From contig JAXMOK010000003.1 in the NCBI GenBank assembly GCA_034669965.1, forward strand, positions 310,001-374,000: DNA of 64,000 bases, read 5' to 3'. The stretch is from HXMU1420-13 sp034669965 (GTDB lineage Bacteria > Bacteroidota > Rhodothermia > Balneolales > Balneolaceae). The notes under the pieces were generated by a model, which worked only from the letters and a program-made list of their open reading frames with translations, did no database searches and was not told the DNA's origin. Shown one piece after another: positions 26,229 through 35,908 of this stretch (positions within the stretch are counted from its first letter, which is position 1; each line of letters begins with the position of its first letter). The position numbers and the translations under genes were made by a program.

Positions 26229-26813
26229 ATGAAATTTTTAATGTTCTACTTATTAATACTTCTTGCGCTTCGCAAAGAGAATAACAAGGATAATCCTGAA
26301 CTATTGCTCGCTATTAAATCGGGCGATCATAAAGCATTTAAGCGTTTTTTTGATGAACATCACTCCTTCTTATATCATTTTTTGTTGAAGAAAGGACTTT
26401 CTGAACAACAAGCTGAAGATCTGGTTCAACAAGCTTTTGTGATGATCTGGGAGAAGCGAAAAGAAATTGATGAGCAGAAATCGTTACGGGCGTATCTTTT
26501 CAGAATTGCTTACACGCGAATGTTGAATCTGTTTCGAGATCATTCGAAATTTGATGATAATGCTGAACCAGCTGCCACAGAATCGGAAATTCAAGCAGAT
26601 GCTAATCTTGAAAATCAAGAACTCGCTCAGGCTTTGACTAATGCTATCAATCAAATGCCGGAAAAACGAAAGGAAGTATTTCGGTTATGCTTCATTCAGG
26701 AATTCACTTATAAAAGTGCCGCAGAAGTGTTGGGGGTTTCGGTAAAAACAATAGAGAACCATATGGGACTAGCACTGAAAGATTTACGTAATAAACTAGA
26801 TGCCTTTAGATGA
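26229..26813 (+). CDS. ECF RNA polymerase sigma factor (FecI-like)
   Basis: About 194 residues. Region 2 is present (FLYHFLLKKGLSEQQAEDLV, QQAFVMIWEKRKEI, RAYLFRIAYTRMLNLFR), as is region 4 (MPEKRKEVFRLCFIQEFTYK, AEVLGVSVKTIENHMGLAL), the Bacteroidota-type sigma-70 expansion family pattern. A FecR-type anti-sigma and a TonB-dependent receptor follow downstream, so it probably answers to receptor occupancy. The start is uncertain: a TTG at 26211 and ATGs at 26229 and 26241 are in frame. All give an unusually hydrophobic N-terminus (FLMFYLLILLAL), so the true start may lie further in. The stop codon directly abuts a microsatellite. Confidence 0.88.
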   Translation: MKFLMFYLLILLALRKENNKDNPELLLAIKSGDHKAFKRFFDEHHSFLYHFLLKKGLSEQQAEDLVQQAFVMIWEKRKEIDEQKSLRAYLFRIAYTRMLNLFRDHSKFDDNAEPAATESEIQADANLENQELAQALTNAINQMPEKRKEVFRLCFIQEFTYKSAAEVLGVSVKTIENHMGLALKDLRNKLDAFR

Positions 26814-26904
26814 TTTCTGGTTTCTGGTTTCTGGTTTCTGGTTTCTGGTTTCTGGTTTCTGGTTTCTGGTTTCTGGTTTCTGGTTTCTGGTTTCTGGTTT
26901 CTGG
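26814..26904 (+). repeat. Heptanucleotide microsatellite, 13 copies of TTTCTGG
   Basis: Thirteen perfect head-to-tail copies (91 bases) begin at the first base after the sigma factor stop codon. The reverse strand gives the familiar spurious KPETRNQ-repeat reading frame. Because the array starts after the stop, copy-number change would alter only the distance to the next gene, not the sigma protein. Confidence 0.97.
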
Positions 26905-26936
26905 TAAAAATATCCAAAATATATCAACAGTGCCCT

Positions 26937-26978
26937 TTTTCACTTTTCACTTTTCACTTTTCACTTTTCACTTTTCAC
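26937..26978 (+). repeat. Heptanucleotide microsatellite, six copies of TTTTCAC
   Basis: Six perfect copies lie 32 bases after the TTTCTGG array and 105 bases before the lipoprotein start. Both arrays have the same unit length, and both fall in the leader region between sigma factor and lipoprotein. Confidence 0.95.
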
Positions 26979-27083
26979 TTAATAAAAATTTTTAAACATC
27001 AATTGGGGGTAGCTTTAATCTCACGTGTATTGAGGATGAGATACAAAAAATAAATCCTTAATTAATTATCAGAGGTAACTCAA

Positions 27084-28019
27084 ATGAAAAAACTAAGCAA
27101 CTTAAACAACCTATCTCTTCTGGCACTTGCCTTATTGGTAACTTTTGGTGCTTGTTCGTCGGTAAATAACGATGTTGAAGCAATTTCAGCTGAAGACGTA
27201 GACCTAGCTGCACACATTGTAACTACTTCCATCGCCGACGATGAATCCGGTATGATGAGCAGTTTATACGACGCTTTTTCTGATGTATCATCAGAAGGAA
27301 TCAATTATGGCAGTACTGATGCTCGATTCAAACCAGATCCCGATCGTGGAAATGATGGTCGCGGACGTGAGCGTAACTTTACTTATAGCTACGATCCCGA
27401 AACAGGTATCCACAGCCTTGATTACTCACGTAGTGTAGAAAATGGCGCCTTTAGTAAATCCATCGATGTGAACCAGGACATAATATTTACTGATTTAGAC
27501 GGAACATTCATCGAGTTCCCACGCCAAGATCGAGCGAATATCGAAGCGATAGCTTATTCGGGAAGTAAAGTTGGAGCGCATACCGGAAAATTCCGTAGCG
27601 GCAGCTTTTCAAAAGCCGATGATTTCCGCCTTGCCGGTATTCACTCAACCAGCTCAATCTTAACGCTAAGCGGAACACATACCGGTGCCGGAAATGCTGA
27701 GGGCGTGACCAGAGATTCTGTTGAAGCTTCACGTTCGTACAATGTGGATTTAGAATTCACTAACATCGAAGTAAACAAAGACACTGTTAAAGCTCACGGT
27801 TCGCTGGAATTTGCCGTAAGTGGTACCATCACATACAGTGTTATTATGAATAAAACCATCGATGGTGTTCCGGAAGAAACTGTAATGGAAGGAACTATCG
27901 ACTTATCGGAAGATGGAACTGCATTAATGCGATTCAACAAACTACCCAATACTATTCGATTTGCTCTAGGTGATGGCGAGCGTCGAGACAATTCCTCCGA
28001 TCGTAGAGGCGGTAGCTAA
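27084..28019 (+). CDS. Lipoprotein of unknown function between sigma and anti-sigma genes
   Basis: A 311-residue protein with a lipoprotein signal (LLALALLVTFGACSS, Cys24) and a good ribosome site (AGAGGTAA about 12 bases before ATG). The body is beta-rich and polar, with Ser/Thr-Gly stretches (TLSGTHTGAGNAEG) and an Arg/Asp-rich tail (GERRDNSSDRRGGS). There is an Arg/Gly/Asp-rich stretch at about 80-95. No family is recognised. It sits between the ECF sigma gene and fecR, where normally nothing intervenes, so it may be a regulated output of the sigma factor or part of the sensing chain. The signal peptide is clear; function is not. Confidence 0.75.
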   Translation: MKKLSNLNNLSLLALALLVTFGACSSVNNDVEAISAEDVDLAAHIVTTSIADDESGMMSSLYDAFSDVSSEGINYGSTDARFKPDPDRGNDGRGRERNFTYSYDPETGIHSLDYSRSVENGAFSKSIDVNQDIIFTDLDGTFIEFPRQDRANIEAIAYSGSKVGAHTGKFRSGSFSKADDFRLAGIHSTSSILTLSGTHTGAGNAEGVTRDSVEASRSYNVDLEFTNIEVNKDTVKAHGSLEFAVSGTITYSVIMNKTIDGVPEETVMEGTIDLSEDGTALMRFNKLPNTIRFALGDGERRDNSSDRRGGS

Positions 28020-28073
28020 TTAAGCACTTAAGCAGGTCGTGATTATGCGACCTGCTACTATTTATATAATACC

Positions 28074-29036
28074 ATGGCAACTGATCAACAACTCCCTACT
28101 AACGATCCTGATTTAATGCTGGCCCAAGAAATTGAAGCTAGCTTAAATACCGGTTCATCCTTTGCTGATTTAGGAGATCCGTTGATTGATCAACTTATTG
28201 CTAATAAGAATAAGGAACGAGCTACTTATACCATACCTGCAACAGTTTCTGATAACATCTGGAATCAAATCAGCAAACAAACAACACAGAGAAAAGCCAA
28301 TGTTACTCCTCTCTTTAGTCGCACCTCTACTCTTGCTTGGGCTTCTGCTGCTGTGGTACTAATAGCCGCATTTATAGGATTCTTCTGGATGCAAAGCCAG
28401 CCACAAATTGAACTTCTGGCGCAGAGTGAATCCACCATCGAGCAAGTAACCCTGCAGGACGGCTCGGTAGTTACGCTTCGCCCATATACTAAACTTTTTG
28501 TAGATCAATCCTCAAGCAACCGAAGCTATCGTATTGATGGAGAGGCATTTTTTGATGTAGTCTCGAATCCCGATGCACCTTTCACCGTTGACGCAACCTT
28601 TGGTACTGTAACTGTGCTTGGTACTCGCTTTAACTTGAGTAACTGGGGCGGTAAAGCAGTTGTATACCTAGAAGAAGGCCGCGTATCATTCTCATCAAAC
28701 CAAACCGATGAAGCTGTTATTTTGCAGCCTGGTCAGGCTTCTGAAATCACAGAAAGCGAGCTTCAATTACTTACAGAATCTAATGCCGAAGAATTTACCG
28801 ATTGGCAATCAAACAGTTTAGTATTCAATAGTTTTAATCCTGCCGAAGTAATAAACGAAATCAATCAACATTTTGGGGTTATCATAAATATTGATCAACT
28901 TCAGGATCGTTCGGAAATTACGGGTACGCTCATACTTGATTCTGTAACTCAGACCCTCGACGATTTGGGCTTAGTTTTAGGTGGAACCTTCCGCTCTGTA
29001 AATGCCAACGAATACGTATTTATCTCAATGGAATAG
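28074..29036 (+). CDS. FecR-type anti-sigma factor / signal transducer
   Basis: A 320-residue inner-membrane protein. It has a cytoplasmic N-terminus (anti-sigma part), a transmembrane helix (STLAWASAAVVLIAAFIGFF, about residues 84-103), then the periplasmic FecR domain (VTLQDGSVVTLRPYTKLFVD, YRIDGEAFFDVVSNPDAPF, VLGTRFNL, VYLEEGRVSF) and a C-terminal STN-like segment (VINEINQHFGVIINID). It is expected to hold the upstream sigma factor and release it when the outer-membrane receptor encoded next signals. The receptor gene starts 11 bases downstream. Confidence 0.93.
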   Translation: MATDQQLPTNDPDLMLAQEIEASLNTGSSFADLGDPLIDQLIANKNKERATYTIPATVSDNIWNQISKQTTQRKANVTPLFSRTSTLAWASAAVVLIAAFIGFFWMQSQPQIELLAQSESTIEQVTLQDGSVVTLRPYTKLFVDQSSSNRSYRIDGEAFFDVVSNPDAPFTVDATFGTVTVLGTRFNLSNWGGKAVVYLEEGRVSFSSNQTDEAVILQPGQASEITESELQLLTESNAEEFTDWQSNSLVFNSFNPAEVINEINQHFGVIINIDQLQDRSEITGTLILDSVTQTLDDLGLVLGGTFRSVNANEYVFISME

Positions 29037-29047
29037 CCAACATTTCA

Positions 29048-31663
29048 ATGCTGCGATTATTTAGTTGTTTCGGGTGGTTTTTAGTTTTCACAGCTTCGGT
29101 TTCTGCGCAGGATTACTCCTATCAAAATAAAGCGCTGCTTGAGATCATCCGCGATATAGAAGTACACACCGAATACCGTTTTTTATATCGCGAAGCCTTA
29201 ATTGCCGACATTAACCTAAGTTTTGATGCCAATCCATCAGACCTTTTTGAAGTGCTTGAGCAATCAATTCAAAGATCCGGATTGGGTTTAAAAGTGAACG
29301 AGGATCGTAACCAGGCCATCATCTATAAAACCGGGGAAGCAAGCTCAACTTCTGAGGCAAATATACATGGCTTTATAGTAGATTCTAATACCGGCGAGCG
29401 CCTTCCCTTTGCTACCATTTCTTGGCGTGAATTTGGTCAAATAAAAGGTGTAAATAGTGATGCAGCGGGAAGATTTAGTATTACTGCTATGCTTTCTCAA
29501 CCATCGCTTTCACTTCTGGTTAGCTATGTTGGCTATGCGAATCAACAAATATCGGTTTCTTTTGAAGAAGCGACACATTTAGCTGATGTTACCGTTCGAC
29601 TTATCCCAAAAAAATACGATGGGAAAGAAATAATTGTTCAGGGCGTGAATTTTTATAACCCAAACGATACGCTGCTTTATGGATTGATGAAGCTCGGGAG
29701 TTTTAGTCCACTTGGCGAAAGTAACGCCGTTCGATCATTGCAAACCTTACCGGCTGTAAGTATGAATACAGCCATCAACGATGGAATAAACATCAGAGGC
29801 AGTTCATCGGATGGATTTCAGGTTCTGCTTGATGGACAAACCATGTACAGCCAAAGTCATTTATTTGGATTACTCGATGCTATGAACCCTGATGTTCTGC
29901 GTTCAAGCGGTTTTTATTATGATATTACGCCTGCTCAATTTCATGCTCCACTTGGAGGAACGCTGTCGCTAATTACACGCACAGGATCATTAAATAAATT
30001 TTCAACAACTATCGGTTTAAGTAACACAGCGGTTTCTTCAACCATCGAAGGTCCACTTAAAAAAGGCATGTCCAGTTTTATACTATCAGGCAGATGGTCG
30101 TACATGGATGAATTGAATTGGTTCAATAATTCTAAAATGATCGAATATGGATTGGATGTTGACAGAGAGTTGGAAATATTGATTCCGCAACGCTTCGACA
30201 ATCGGTTTATTCGTTCGATTACCCTTGATGAAATTGATATTCAAAACACCAATGCCTCTTTTTATGATTTGCACGGGAAGCTGTATTCAGAATTCGAGAA
30301 CGGAAATCAACTTATTATTAGTGGCTATTTTGGAAAGGATGAAGCCACCCAATCTTATTTCAGAGATGAACGAAGTATCGTTACGACAAATCAAACAACG
30401 AACCACTGGAATAACGCGACCATTAGTATTCTGTTTAATGCAACATTAAGCCCAAATTTATATTCAGAATCGAGCTTTGGATTCACCGATTTCAACAGCG
30501 ATTATTTGAAGGATGATTTTGCTTTTCCGGTAAGAAATAATGCCAATGGCGCTCATACCGATTCTGTAAATATCCGACCTCTTAATTTAGATAATCGGGT
30601 TAAACAAATAGAAATTAAACAAGGATTTAAAGCACAGCTTGAAACGGGAACATTAAATATTGGATTAAATTACACAGATTTTGATGTTCAATACACCGAA
30701 TTAGGTGATGTGAGGGAATCTTTTATAAGCCGCAGAACCAGCCAACTTGTTGATGTGTACACACAATGGGATTATGTTGCCAACGAAGCCGTTGGCTTAA
30801 ATCTCGGAAGTCGGTTGCACTATTTTAGTAATGGAGCGTATTTGAAATTCTCACCCCGAATTAAGTTATCGATAAGAGAAAATGAGAACTTACATTTTGG
30901 TTTCGGCTTTAGCAGAAACTACCAATTTATTAATCGCCTAAGTTTTTATAACATAAACAGTAACGATTTCTGGATTCTCTCGAACGAAGATCAACCTCCC
31001 TCTTCGGTTAATCATCTTTCAGGTGGTATTTATTACCATGTTAGTAATTGGGCTTATGTACAGGTGGAAGCTTTCAATAAACAGTTTGCAAATTTACGAT
31101 TACACGAATTGAACACCGGTTTAATTTCACAATCGTTTAGAAATGAAGAAACTCCTTGGTTTTATGAAAATGACGGCCGATCAAAAGGCTTGGAGTTTTT
31201 GGTAAAAAACTGGCACAAAGAAGTAACACTTTCCAATGCCTACACCTATTCAATTTCGGAGATAAAGAACGAACTTTTAAACAATGGCGAGTATTTTAAT
31301 CCAAGTTGGGACCGACGACATCAATTAACCTCTACTGTAGATATTGAATTGAATCAAGGATTTAATCTCCTAATGGCATGGACCTTCGGAACAGGAAGCC
31401 CTAGCAGAGTTGGGAATTCGAATCGCTTACCTAATTATTCTCGATTTGATGTGTCGTTGACGTACAAAAATCAATTTAAAGGTTCTAACATTGATGCTTC
31501 ATTCTCAATATATAATGCATTTGATCGAGCAAACGCTTGGTACGACGAACAACGCATTGGCACTGTAACTACGATCACGAACGTATCTCGTTCTGCAATA
31601 TTCCTAACCCATGTTTATGATTTAGGTGTTCAACCTTCATTTAATGTAAAATTCAGCTTTTAA
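29048..31663 (+). CDS. TonB-dependent receptor with STN signalling domain (FecA-like)
   Basis: An 871-residue outer-membrane receptor. After a signal peptide (to about residue 20) comes an STN domain (NKALLEIIRDIEVHTEYRFL to about 97) that contacts FecR. A carboxypeptidase-regulatory-like beta-sandwich follows (IHGFIVDSNTGERLPFATIS), then the plug (LQTLPAVSMNTAINDGINIR) and a beta-barrel ending in the aromatic VKFSF. Together with sigma and FecR it forms a trans-envelope regulatory loop. The ligand is unknown; there is no SusD partner, so a siderophore or small molecule is more likely than a polysaccharide. The last 11 bases overlap the convergent cyclase gene. Confidence 0.92.
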   Translation: MLRLFSCFGWFLVFTASVSAQDYSYQNKALLEIIRDIEVHTEYRFLYREALIADINLSFDANPSDLFEVLEQSIQRSGLGLKVNEDRNQAIIYKTGEASSTSEANIHGFIVDSNTGERLPFATISWREFGQIKGVNSDAAGRFSITAMLSQPSLSLLVSYVGYANQQISVSFEEATHLADVTVRLIPKKYDGKEIIVQGVNFYNPNDTLLYGLMKLGSFSPLGESNAVRSLQTLPAVSMNTAINDGINIRGSSSDGFQVLLDGQTMYSQSHLFGLLDAMNPDVLRSSGFYYDITPAQFHAPLGGTLSLITRTGSLNKFSTTIGLSNTAVSSTIEGPLKKGMSSFILSGRWSYMDELNWFNNSKMIEYGLDVDRELEILIPQRFDNRFIRSITLDEIDIQNTNASFYDLHGKLYSEFENGNQLIISGYFGKDEATQSYFRDERSIVTTNQTTNHWNNATISILFNATLSPNLYSESSFGFTDFNSDYLKDDFAFPVRNNANGAHTDSVNIRPLNLDNRVKQIEIKQGFKAQLETGTLNIGLNYTDFDVQYTELGDVRESFISRRTSQLVDVYTQWDYVANEAVGLNLGSRLHYFSNGAYLKFSPRIKLSIRENENLHFGFGFSRNYQFINRLSFYNINSNDFWILSNEDQPPSSVNHLSGGIYYHVSNWAYVQVEAFNKQFANLRLHELNTGLISQSFRNEETPWFYENDGRSKGLEFLVKNWHKEVTLSNAYTYSISEIKNELLNNGEYFNPSWDRRHQLTSTVDIELNQGFNLLMAWTFGTGSPSRVGNSNRLPNYSRFDVSLTYKNQFKGSNIDASFSIYNAFDRANAWYDEQRIGTVTTITNVSRSAIFLTHVYDLGVQPSFNVKFSF

Positions 31664-34600
31664 CAGGCTCCGCAAGCTCTTCTTCTACAAAATACATATC
31701 AACATCGCCTTGCCCTTCAACATGAACTTTACCACGATATTCGCAATGGAAATAATCGTGAACAAAGTCGCAGGTAGTAGCAGAGATATTAATCTTACCA
31801 ATCTCCCCTATTTCTTCCATTCGGCTGGCTAAAATCACCGTAGAACCCCAGATATCGTAAGTAAATTTCTTTTTACCTACTACCCCCGCAATCAAACTAC
31901 CACTGTGGATACCGATTCTCATTTTCCATTTAACCGCTGCCGATTTGTTTCTATTATCGATGAATTGTTGCATTGCTTTTGCAGCCTGCACACACAATAA
32001 TGCATGGTCTTCTTTTTCGTCGGGTAAGCCGGAAACAGCTAAATAGGCATCACCAATCGTTTTGATCTTTTCCAGCCCATACTGTTCGCAAATTGAGTCA
32101 AAACCTTCAAATATCTCATTTACTTCAGCAACTAGTTTCTTTGCCGACATAGTTGCTGCTGTAGATGTGAAGTTTTCGAAATCGGTAAACAACACACTCA
32201 CTTCTTCATATCTTCGTGGGGAAGCAAAACCCTTTTCTTTAATCTCGTCAGCAACACCTTTTGGCAACATATTATATAGCAGGTGATCGCTTTTTTCTTT
32301 TTCGTTTTCGAGCAACAGAGTACGTTCTTTTACTAGAGCTTCCAGTTCTTCGTTGTATTTCTGAACCTGTTCTTTCTTTTTACGCTCTTTCCCGATCTGG
32401 TAATTGATAAAACCGATAATGATGGTGGCACCAAATAGAAAGTACAGGCCAAAAGCCCACCAAGTTTGCCAAGGTGGTGGCAGTACCTTAATTCGGATTG
32501 ATTTTCCATCATTATTCCATAAGCCGTCTTTATTCGAAGCGCGTACCATAAATGTGTACGTTTCGCCCGGTGGTAAATTAGTATAAGAAACATATCTTCG
32601 GCTGCCTACTTCTTGCCAATCGGCATCGAAACCATCCATTTTGTACATGTACTTATTTTGCTCCGGAGCAGCGTAGTGCAAGGCTGAAAACTCAAATGAA
32701 AAGACCTTTTCGCGCCATGTAAGTACAATTTCGTCTGTTTCAGAAATCGACTTAGTTAATGGCGAACCGACAGAAGATATCGGCACATTTTCGTTAAAAA
32801 TTTGAAAGTCCGTTATCACCACCGGCGGGATGTACGGATTGTCACGAATACTGTCTGGTTTGAAGATTACAATCCCATTTATCCCACCAAAATACATGGT
32901 ACCATCTATACCTTTATGGAAGGCATTAAATCGATATTCATTACTCGGTAAACCATCCCCACGGTCATAAACTCTGATGTTTTCGGTTTTCGGATCGAAA
33001 TCTACAATACCATTATTCGTACTGAGCCACAGATGTCCACGGTAATCAACTATTATTCCATAGATAAAATTATTTGGCAATCCATTTGCTGTGGTATAAC
33101 GTGTAAATGTTTCTGTTTCCGGGTTAAATTTATTTAAACCGTTAATAGTACCTACCCACAAATTGCCATCATTATCCTGTCTTATCACATTAATGAAGTT
33201 ATCACTGATGCTTGTAGGATCATCTGGGTCGTAAGTAAATCGAGTAAATTCTTCACGTAATCGATCGTATCTATTTAGCCCAAAACCATGAGTTCCAACC
33301 CAAAATACACTACGATTATCTTCATACATCGACCAAATTTTATTATGGCTGATGGTATTTTGATTTTCTTGTGAATGCGAGAATCGTCGAAATTCTTTGG
33401 ATTCACGGTCGTAGGCATTAAGGCCATTATTCAAAGTACCGATCCATATTATATTTTTACTATCCTCAAATATGGTAGTTATAATATTTCCACTAATCGT
33501 ATTTTCATTATTCTCATCGTGCTTGAAATGAATAAAGGCATCGTTTTCAGCATCATAAAGATTTACACCTTCAATGGTACCCACCCAAACATCACCAAAA
33601 CTGTCTTGATAAATAGCATTAATAAAATCGCTGCTAATTGATGATTCGTCGTTTGGATCGTGCACATAATTTATGAACGAAAGTGTAGTTGCATCCTGTC
33701 GATTTAAGCCTCCACCCTGCGTTCCCACCCAAAAATCGCCGGATATGTCCTCAAATAATGACGTAATTGAGTTGTTACTCAAACTATTGGCATTCGAAGG
33801 ATCATTTTGATACACGGTAAAACTTTCTGATGAAGAGCGAATGAATTTATTTAATGCCCCATTTTGAGTTCCTACCCAAAATACCCCAGAACGATCTTCA
33901 AAAAGTGATGTAATTGAGTTATTACTTAGGTTGATTGGATAATTCAACTCCATGAAGTTTGTGAAATCATTTGTCTCTCTATCCAAAATATTCAATCCAT
34001 TTAATGTACCTACCCAAAAGGTTCCTCTGGAGTCTTCAAACATTGAGAGCACCCAATTATTCGAAATACTATTACGATTATTAGGATCTGCTTTTAAACT
34101 GTTAAAGGTTTGAGACGAAGGATCGAATTTGTTTAACCCACCGGATTGAGTACCCACCCATAGCGTTCGTTTTCTATCCTCATAAATGGAAACAATCCAA
34201 TTGTCACTTATCGAAGTATCATCGCTGGGAATATTGGTGTAGTGTTTGATCGCAAATGTTCTACGATCGAAACTATACAATCCATCGTCAGCTGTTCCCA
34301 CCCATATAAAACTGTTAGAATCCAAAAATAGGGTAGTGATATTGGCCGTGCTCAGATTCATGTGTTCATCAACCTCGTTGTATACGCTAAAGGTGTTTGT
34401 GCGAGGATTTAAAATATTTAGCCCACTTTGAGTACCAACCAAAATTACACCGATATCATCTTGAAATAAGGTTGTTATGTAATTGTGATTGATGGAAGTG
34501 TTGTCGGAATTATCATGCTGAAATCGCAGGAAACGATCCTGATCACGACTAAACTTGTTTAGACCTCCTCCTTTGGTTCCTACCCAAATTGCTCCTTCTT

Positions 34601-34889
34601 TGTCTTCTAGTATACTCGATATCTGGTTGGACGAGATTGAAAAAGGATCATAAGGATCGTTACGGTATACTTTAAATTCATAACCGTCGTATCGGTTTAG
34701 GCCATCTTCGGTAGCAAACCATAAAAAACCGCGGCTGTCTTGCAATATATCATTGATGGTGCTTTGCGAGAGTCCATCCTGAGTGGTGATTTGTTCGAAG
34801 CGAATAGACATTTCTTGCGCTGAACTGTACCCGCTAAAAATCAAACAATAGAATAAAATTAATAAGAATGCTTTGAATGTGTTTGCCAT
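31653..34889 (-). CDS. Sensor adenylate cyclase: 14-blade regulator propeller, Y_Y_Y domain, TM, class III cyclase
   Basis: A 1078-residue membrane receptor. A signal peptide is followed by 14 propeller repeats with the (I/L/F)WVGTxxGLNxxD signature (about 40-680), as in hybrid two-component sensors, a Y_Y_Y domain (about 715-800), one transmembrane helix (about 808-830), a coiled-coil, and a cytoplasmic class III cyclase domain in place of a histidine kinase. Metal ligands Asp903 and Asp947 are present, as are the adenine-choosing Lys943 and Asp1012, so the predicted product is cAMP. Arg1023 of the active site is kept. The neighbouring transition-state Asn is replaced by Ile1019 (YDIWGSTVILASR), which should reduce or abolish activity. 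The ligand is unknown. Confidence 0.92.
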   Translation of the reverse strand: MANTFKAFLLILFYCLIFSGYSSAQEMSIRFEQITTQDGLSQSTINDILQDSRGFLWFATEDGLNRYDGYEFKVYRNDPYDPFSISSNQISSILEDKEGAIWVGTKGGGLNKFSRDQDRFLRFQHDNSDNTSINHNYITTLFQDDIGVILVGTQSGLNILNPRTNTFSVYNEVDEHMNLSTANITTLFLDSNSFIWVGTADDGLYSFDRRTFAIKHYTNIPSDDTSISDNWIVSIYEDRKRTLWVGTQSGGLNKFDPSSQTFNSLKADPNNRNSISNNWVLSMFEDSRGTFWVGTLNGLNILDRETNDFTNFMELNYPINLSNNSITSLFEDRSGVFWVGTQNGALNKFIRSSSESFTVYQNDPSNANSLSNNSITSLFEDISGDFWVGTQGGGLNRQDATTLSFINYVHDPNDESSISSDFINAIYQDSFGDVWVGTIEGVNLYDAENDAFIHFKHDENNENTISGNIITTIFEDSKNIIWIGTLNNGLNAYDRESKEFRRFSHSQENQNTISHNKIWSMYEDNRSVFWVGTHGFGLNRYDRLREEFTRFTYDPDDPTSISDNFINVIRQDNDGNLWVGTINGLNKFNPETETFTRYTTANGLPNNFIYGIIVDYRGHLWLSTNNGIVDFDPKTENIRVYDRGDGLPSNEYRFNAFHKGIDGTMYFGGINGIVIFKPDSIRDNPYIPPVVITDFQIFNENVPISSVGSPLTKSISETDEIVLTWREKVFSFEFSALHYAAPEQNKYMYKMDGFDADWQEVGSRRYVSYTNLPPGETYTFMVRASNKDGLWNNDGKSIRIKVLPPPWQTWWAFGLYFLFGATIIIGFINYQIGKERKKKEQVQKYNEELEALVKERTLLLENEKEKSDHLLYNMLPKGVADEIKEKGFASPRRYEEVSVLFTDFENFTSTAATMSAKKLVAEVNEIFEGFDSICEQYGLEKIKTIGDAYLAVSGLPDEKEDHALLCVQAAKAMQQFIDNRNKSAAVKWKMRIGIHSGSLIAGVVGKKKFTYDIWGSTVILASRMEEIGEIGKINISATTCDFVHDYFHCEYRGKVHVEGQGDVDMYFVEEELAEPVKS

Positions 34890-35026
34890 AAGCTTAACCG
34901 TTTATTGTGATCCCGCTGTATGGTAACAATCTACAGCTATAAGAAGAGTTAGATTCCTTTATACAATCATAAATTGCCTTAACATAGAATTGCTCTTTTT
35001 ATGTGTTCAAACATCTTATATGATGG

Positions 35027-35899
35027 CTACAATTCAAAATTAAATTGTGTGGCACCTTGACTTATAGCTCCAATAAAACCGAGCCCATTTTCGATTATTT
35101 CTGAATCGATAAAAGTTAGATCAAGAAAATCCGTACCTCTGAAAACCTCCCATTCCGGCCCAAAATGAACATATCGGATAAATAATAAATACTGGTCAAG
35201 TTCTTGGCATCTAACGGTTGGTAACCAAAATCGGGGAGGAATATTTATAGTTGCTTCAGGTGGTGGCGGGAAAATATCAACCAAAAGATTAGTAACTGTT
35301 AACTTAACTTCCATCTCATCTCTACTTTCTACAAATTCGATTTGGTCAACGGTTTTTATCTCTGCCCAGTGTTCACTCCCCTGATATGAAACACCCACTT
35401 CTGCTCTTACATATTCCGGACGTTTTATATTTTTAAAGGATATTCGCATTAACTGAAAACAACCGGATGATTTATCAGGCGTTATCTCTGCGAAAGACAA
35501 TCCGGGAGTGGTTAAGGTAGCTCTAGATTCCTGATCTCTATCAAAACGAATAGTTATACCATATTGAGAGGCCGGTTGCAAATCCTCCCGAATCAAATAG
35601 TTGTAGGTGTAATTGCCATTAAAATTGATAATCGTGTCTTGAAGCTGAACTTCAGTATTAGTAGAAAAATCAGAGAAAAACACGGATACACCTTCATAAC
35701 CAACAACGCTGTCAACCAGAAACGGATTAGTTACATTTCGGATACGTACTGAATTAACATCTTTGTCGATATCTAATGCACCGTAGGCAGAATAAGTACC
35801 TACATTATCTTCGAAAGGGTTAATTACACGATCTCGATCGCATGAAAGCAATAGCCCACTAATTAATAGACAAACTAAAGCTACACGATTAAGATGCAT
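35027..35899 (-). CDS. Outer-membrane-associated lipoprotein, paralogue 2 (DUF4249-like)
   Basis: A 290-residue lipoprotein (signal ending LLLSC, Cys20). Beta-sandwich character with the pattern YSAYGALDIDKDVNSVRIRN, TPGLS and a conserved late segment WLPTVRCQELDQYLLFIRY. It is a clear paralogue of the protein encoded nine bases upstream. The arrangement (TonB-dependent receptor followed by lipoproteins) matches DUF4249-type accessory lipoproteins, but assignment to that exact family is tentative. It is probably a surface or periplasmic partner of the receptor encoded at 36830. Confidence 0.72.
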   Translation of the reverse strand: MHLNRVALVCLLISGLLLSCDRDRVINPFEDNVGTYSAYGALDIDKDVNSVRIRNVTNPFLVDSVVGYEGVSVFFSDFSTNTEVQLQDTIINFNGNYTYNYLIREDLQPASQYGITIRFDRDQESRATLTTPGLSFAEITPDKSSGCFQLMRISFKNIKRPEYVRAEVGVSYQGSEHWAEIKTVDQIEFVESRDEMEVKLTVTNLLVDIFPPPPEATINIPPRFWLPTVRCQELDQYLLFIRYVHFGPEWEVFRGTDFLDLTFIDSEIIENGLGFIGAISQGATQFNFEL

Positions 35900-35908
35900 G
35901 GTTATTAA

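Noticed and set aside
26708..26917. Minus-strand frame coding KPETRNQ repeats
   Set aside because: It is the reverse reading of the TTTCTGG microsatellite; no start signal or neighbouring function.
30086..30274. Minus-strand short frame inside the receptor gene
   Set aside because: It lies within a well-supported plus-strand receptor and has no independent signal.
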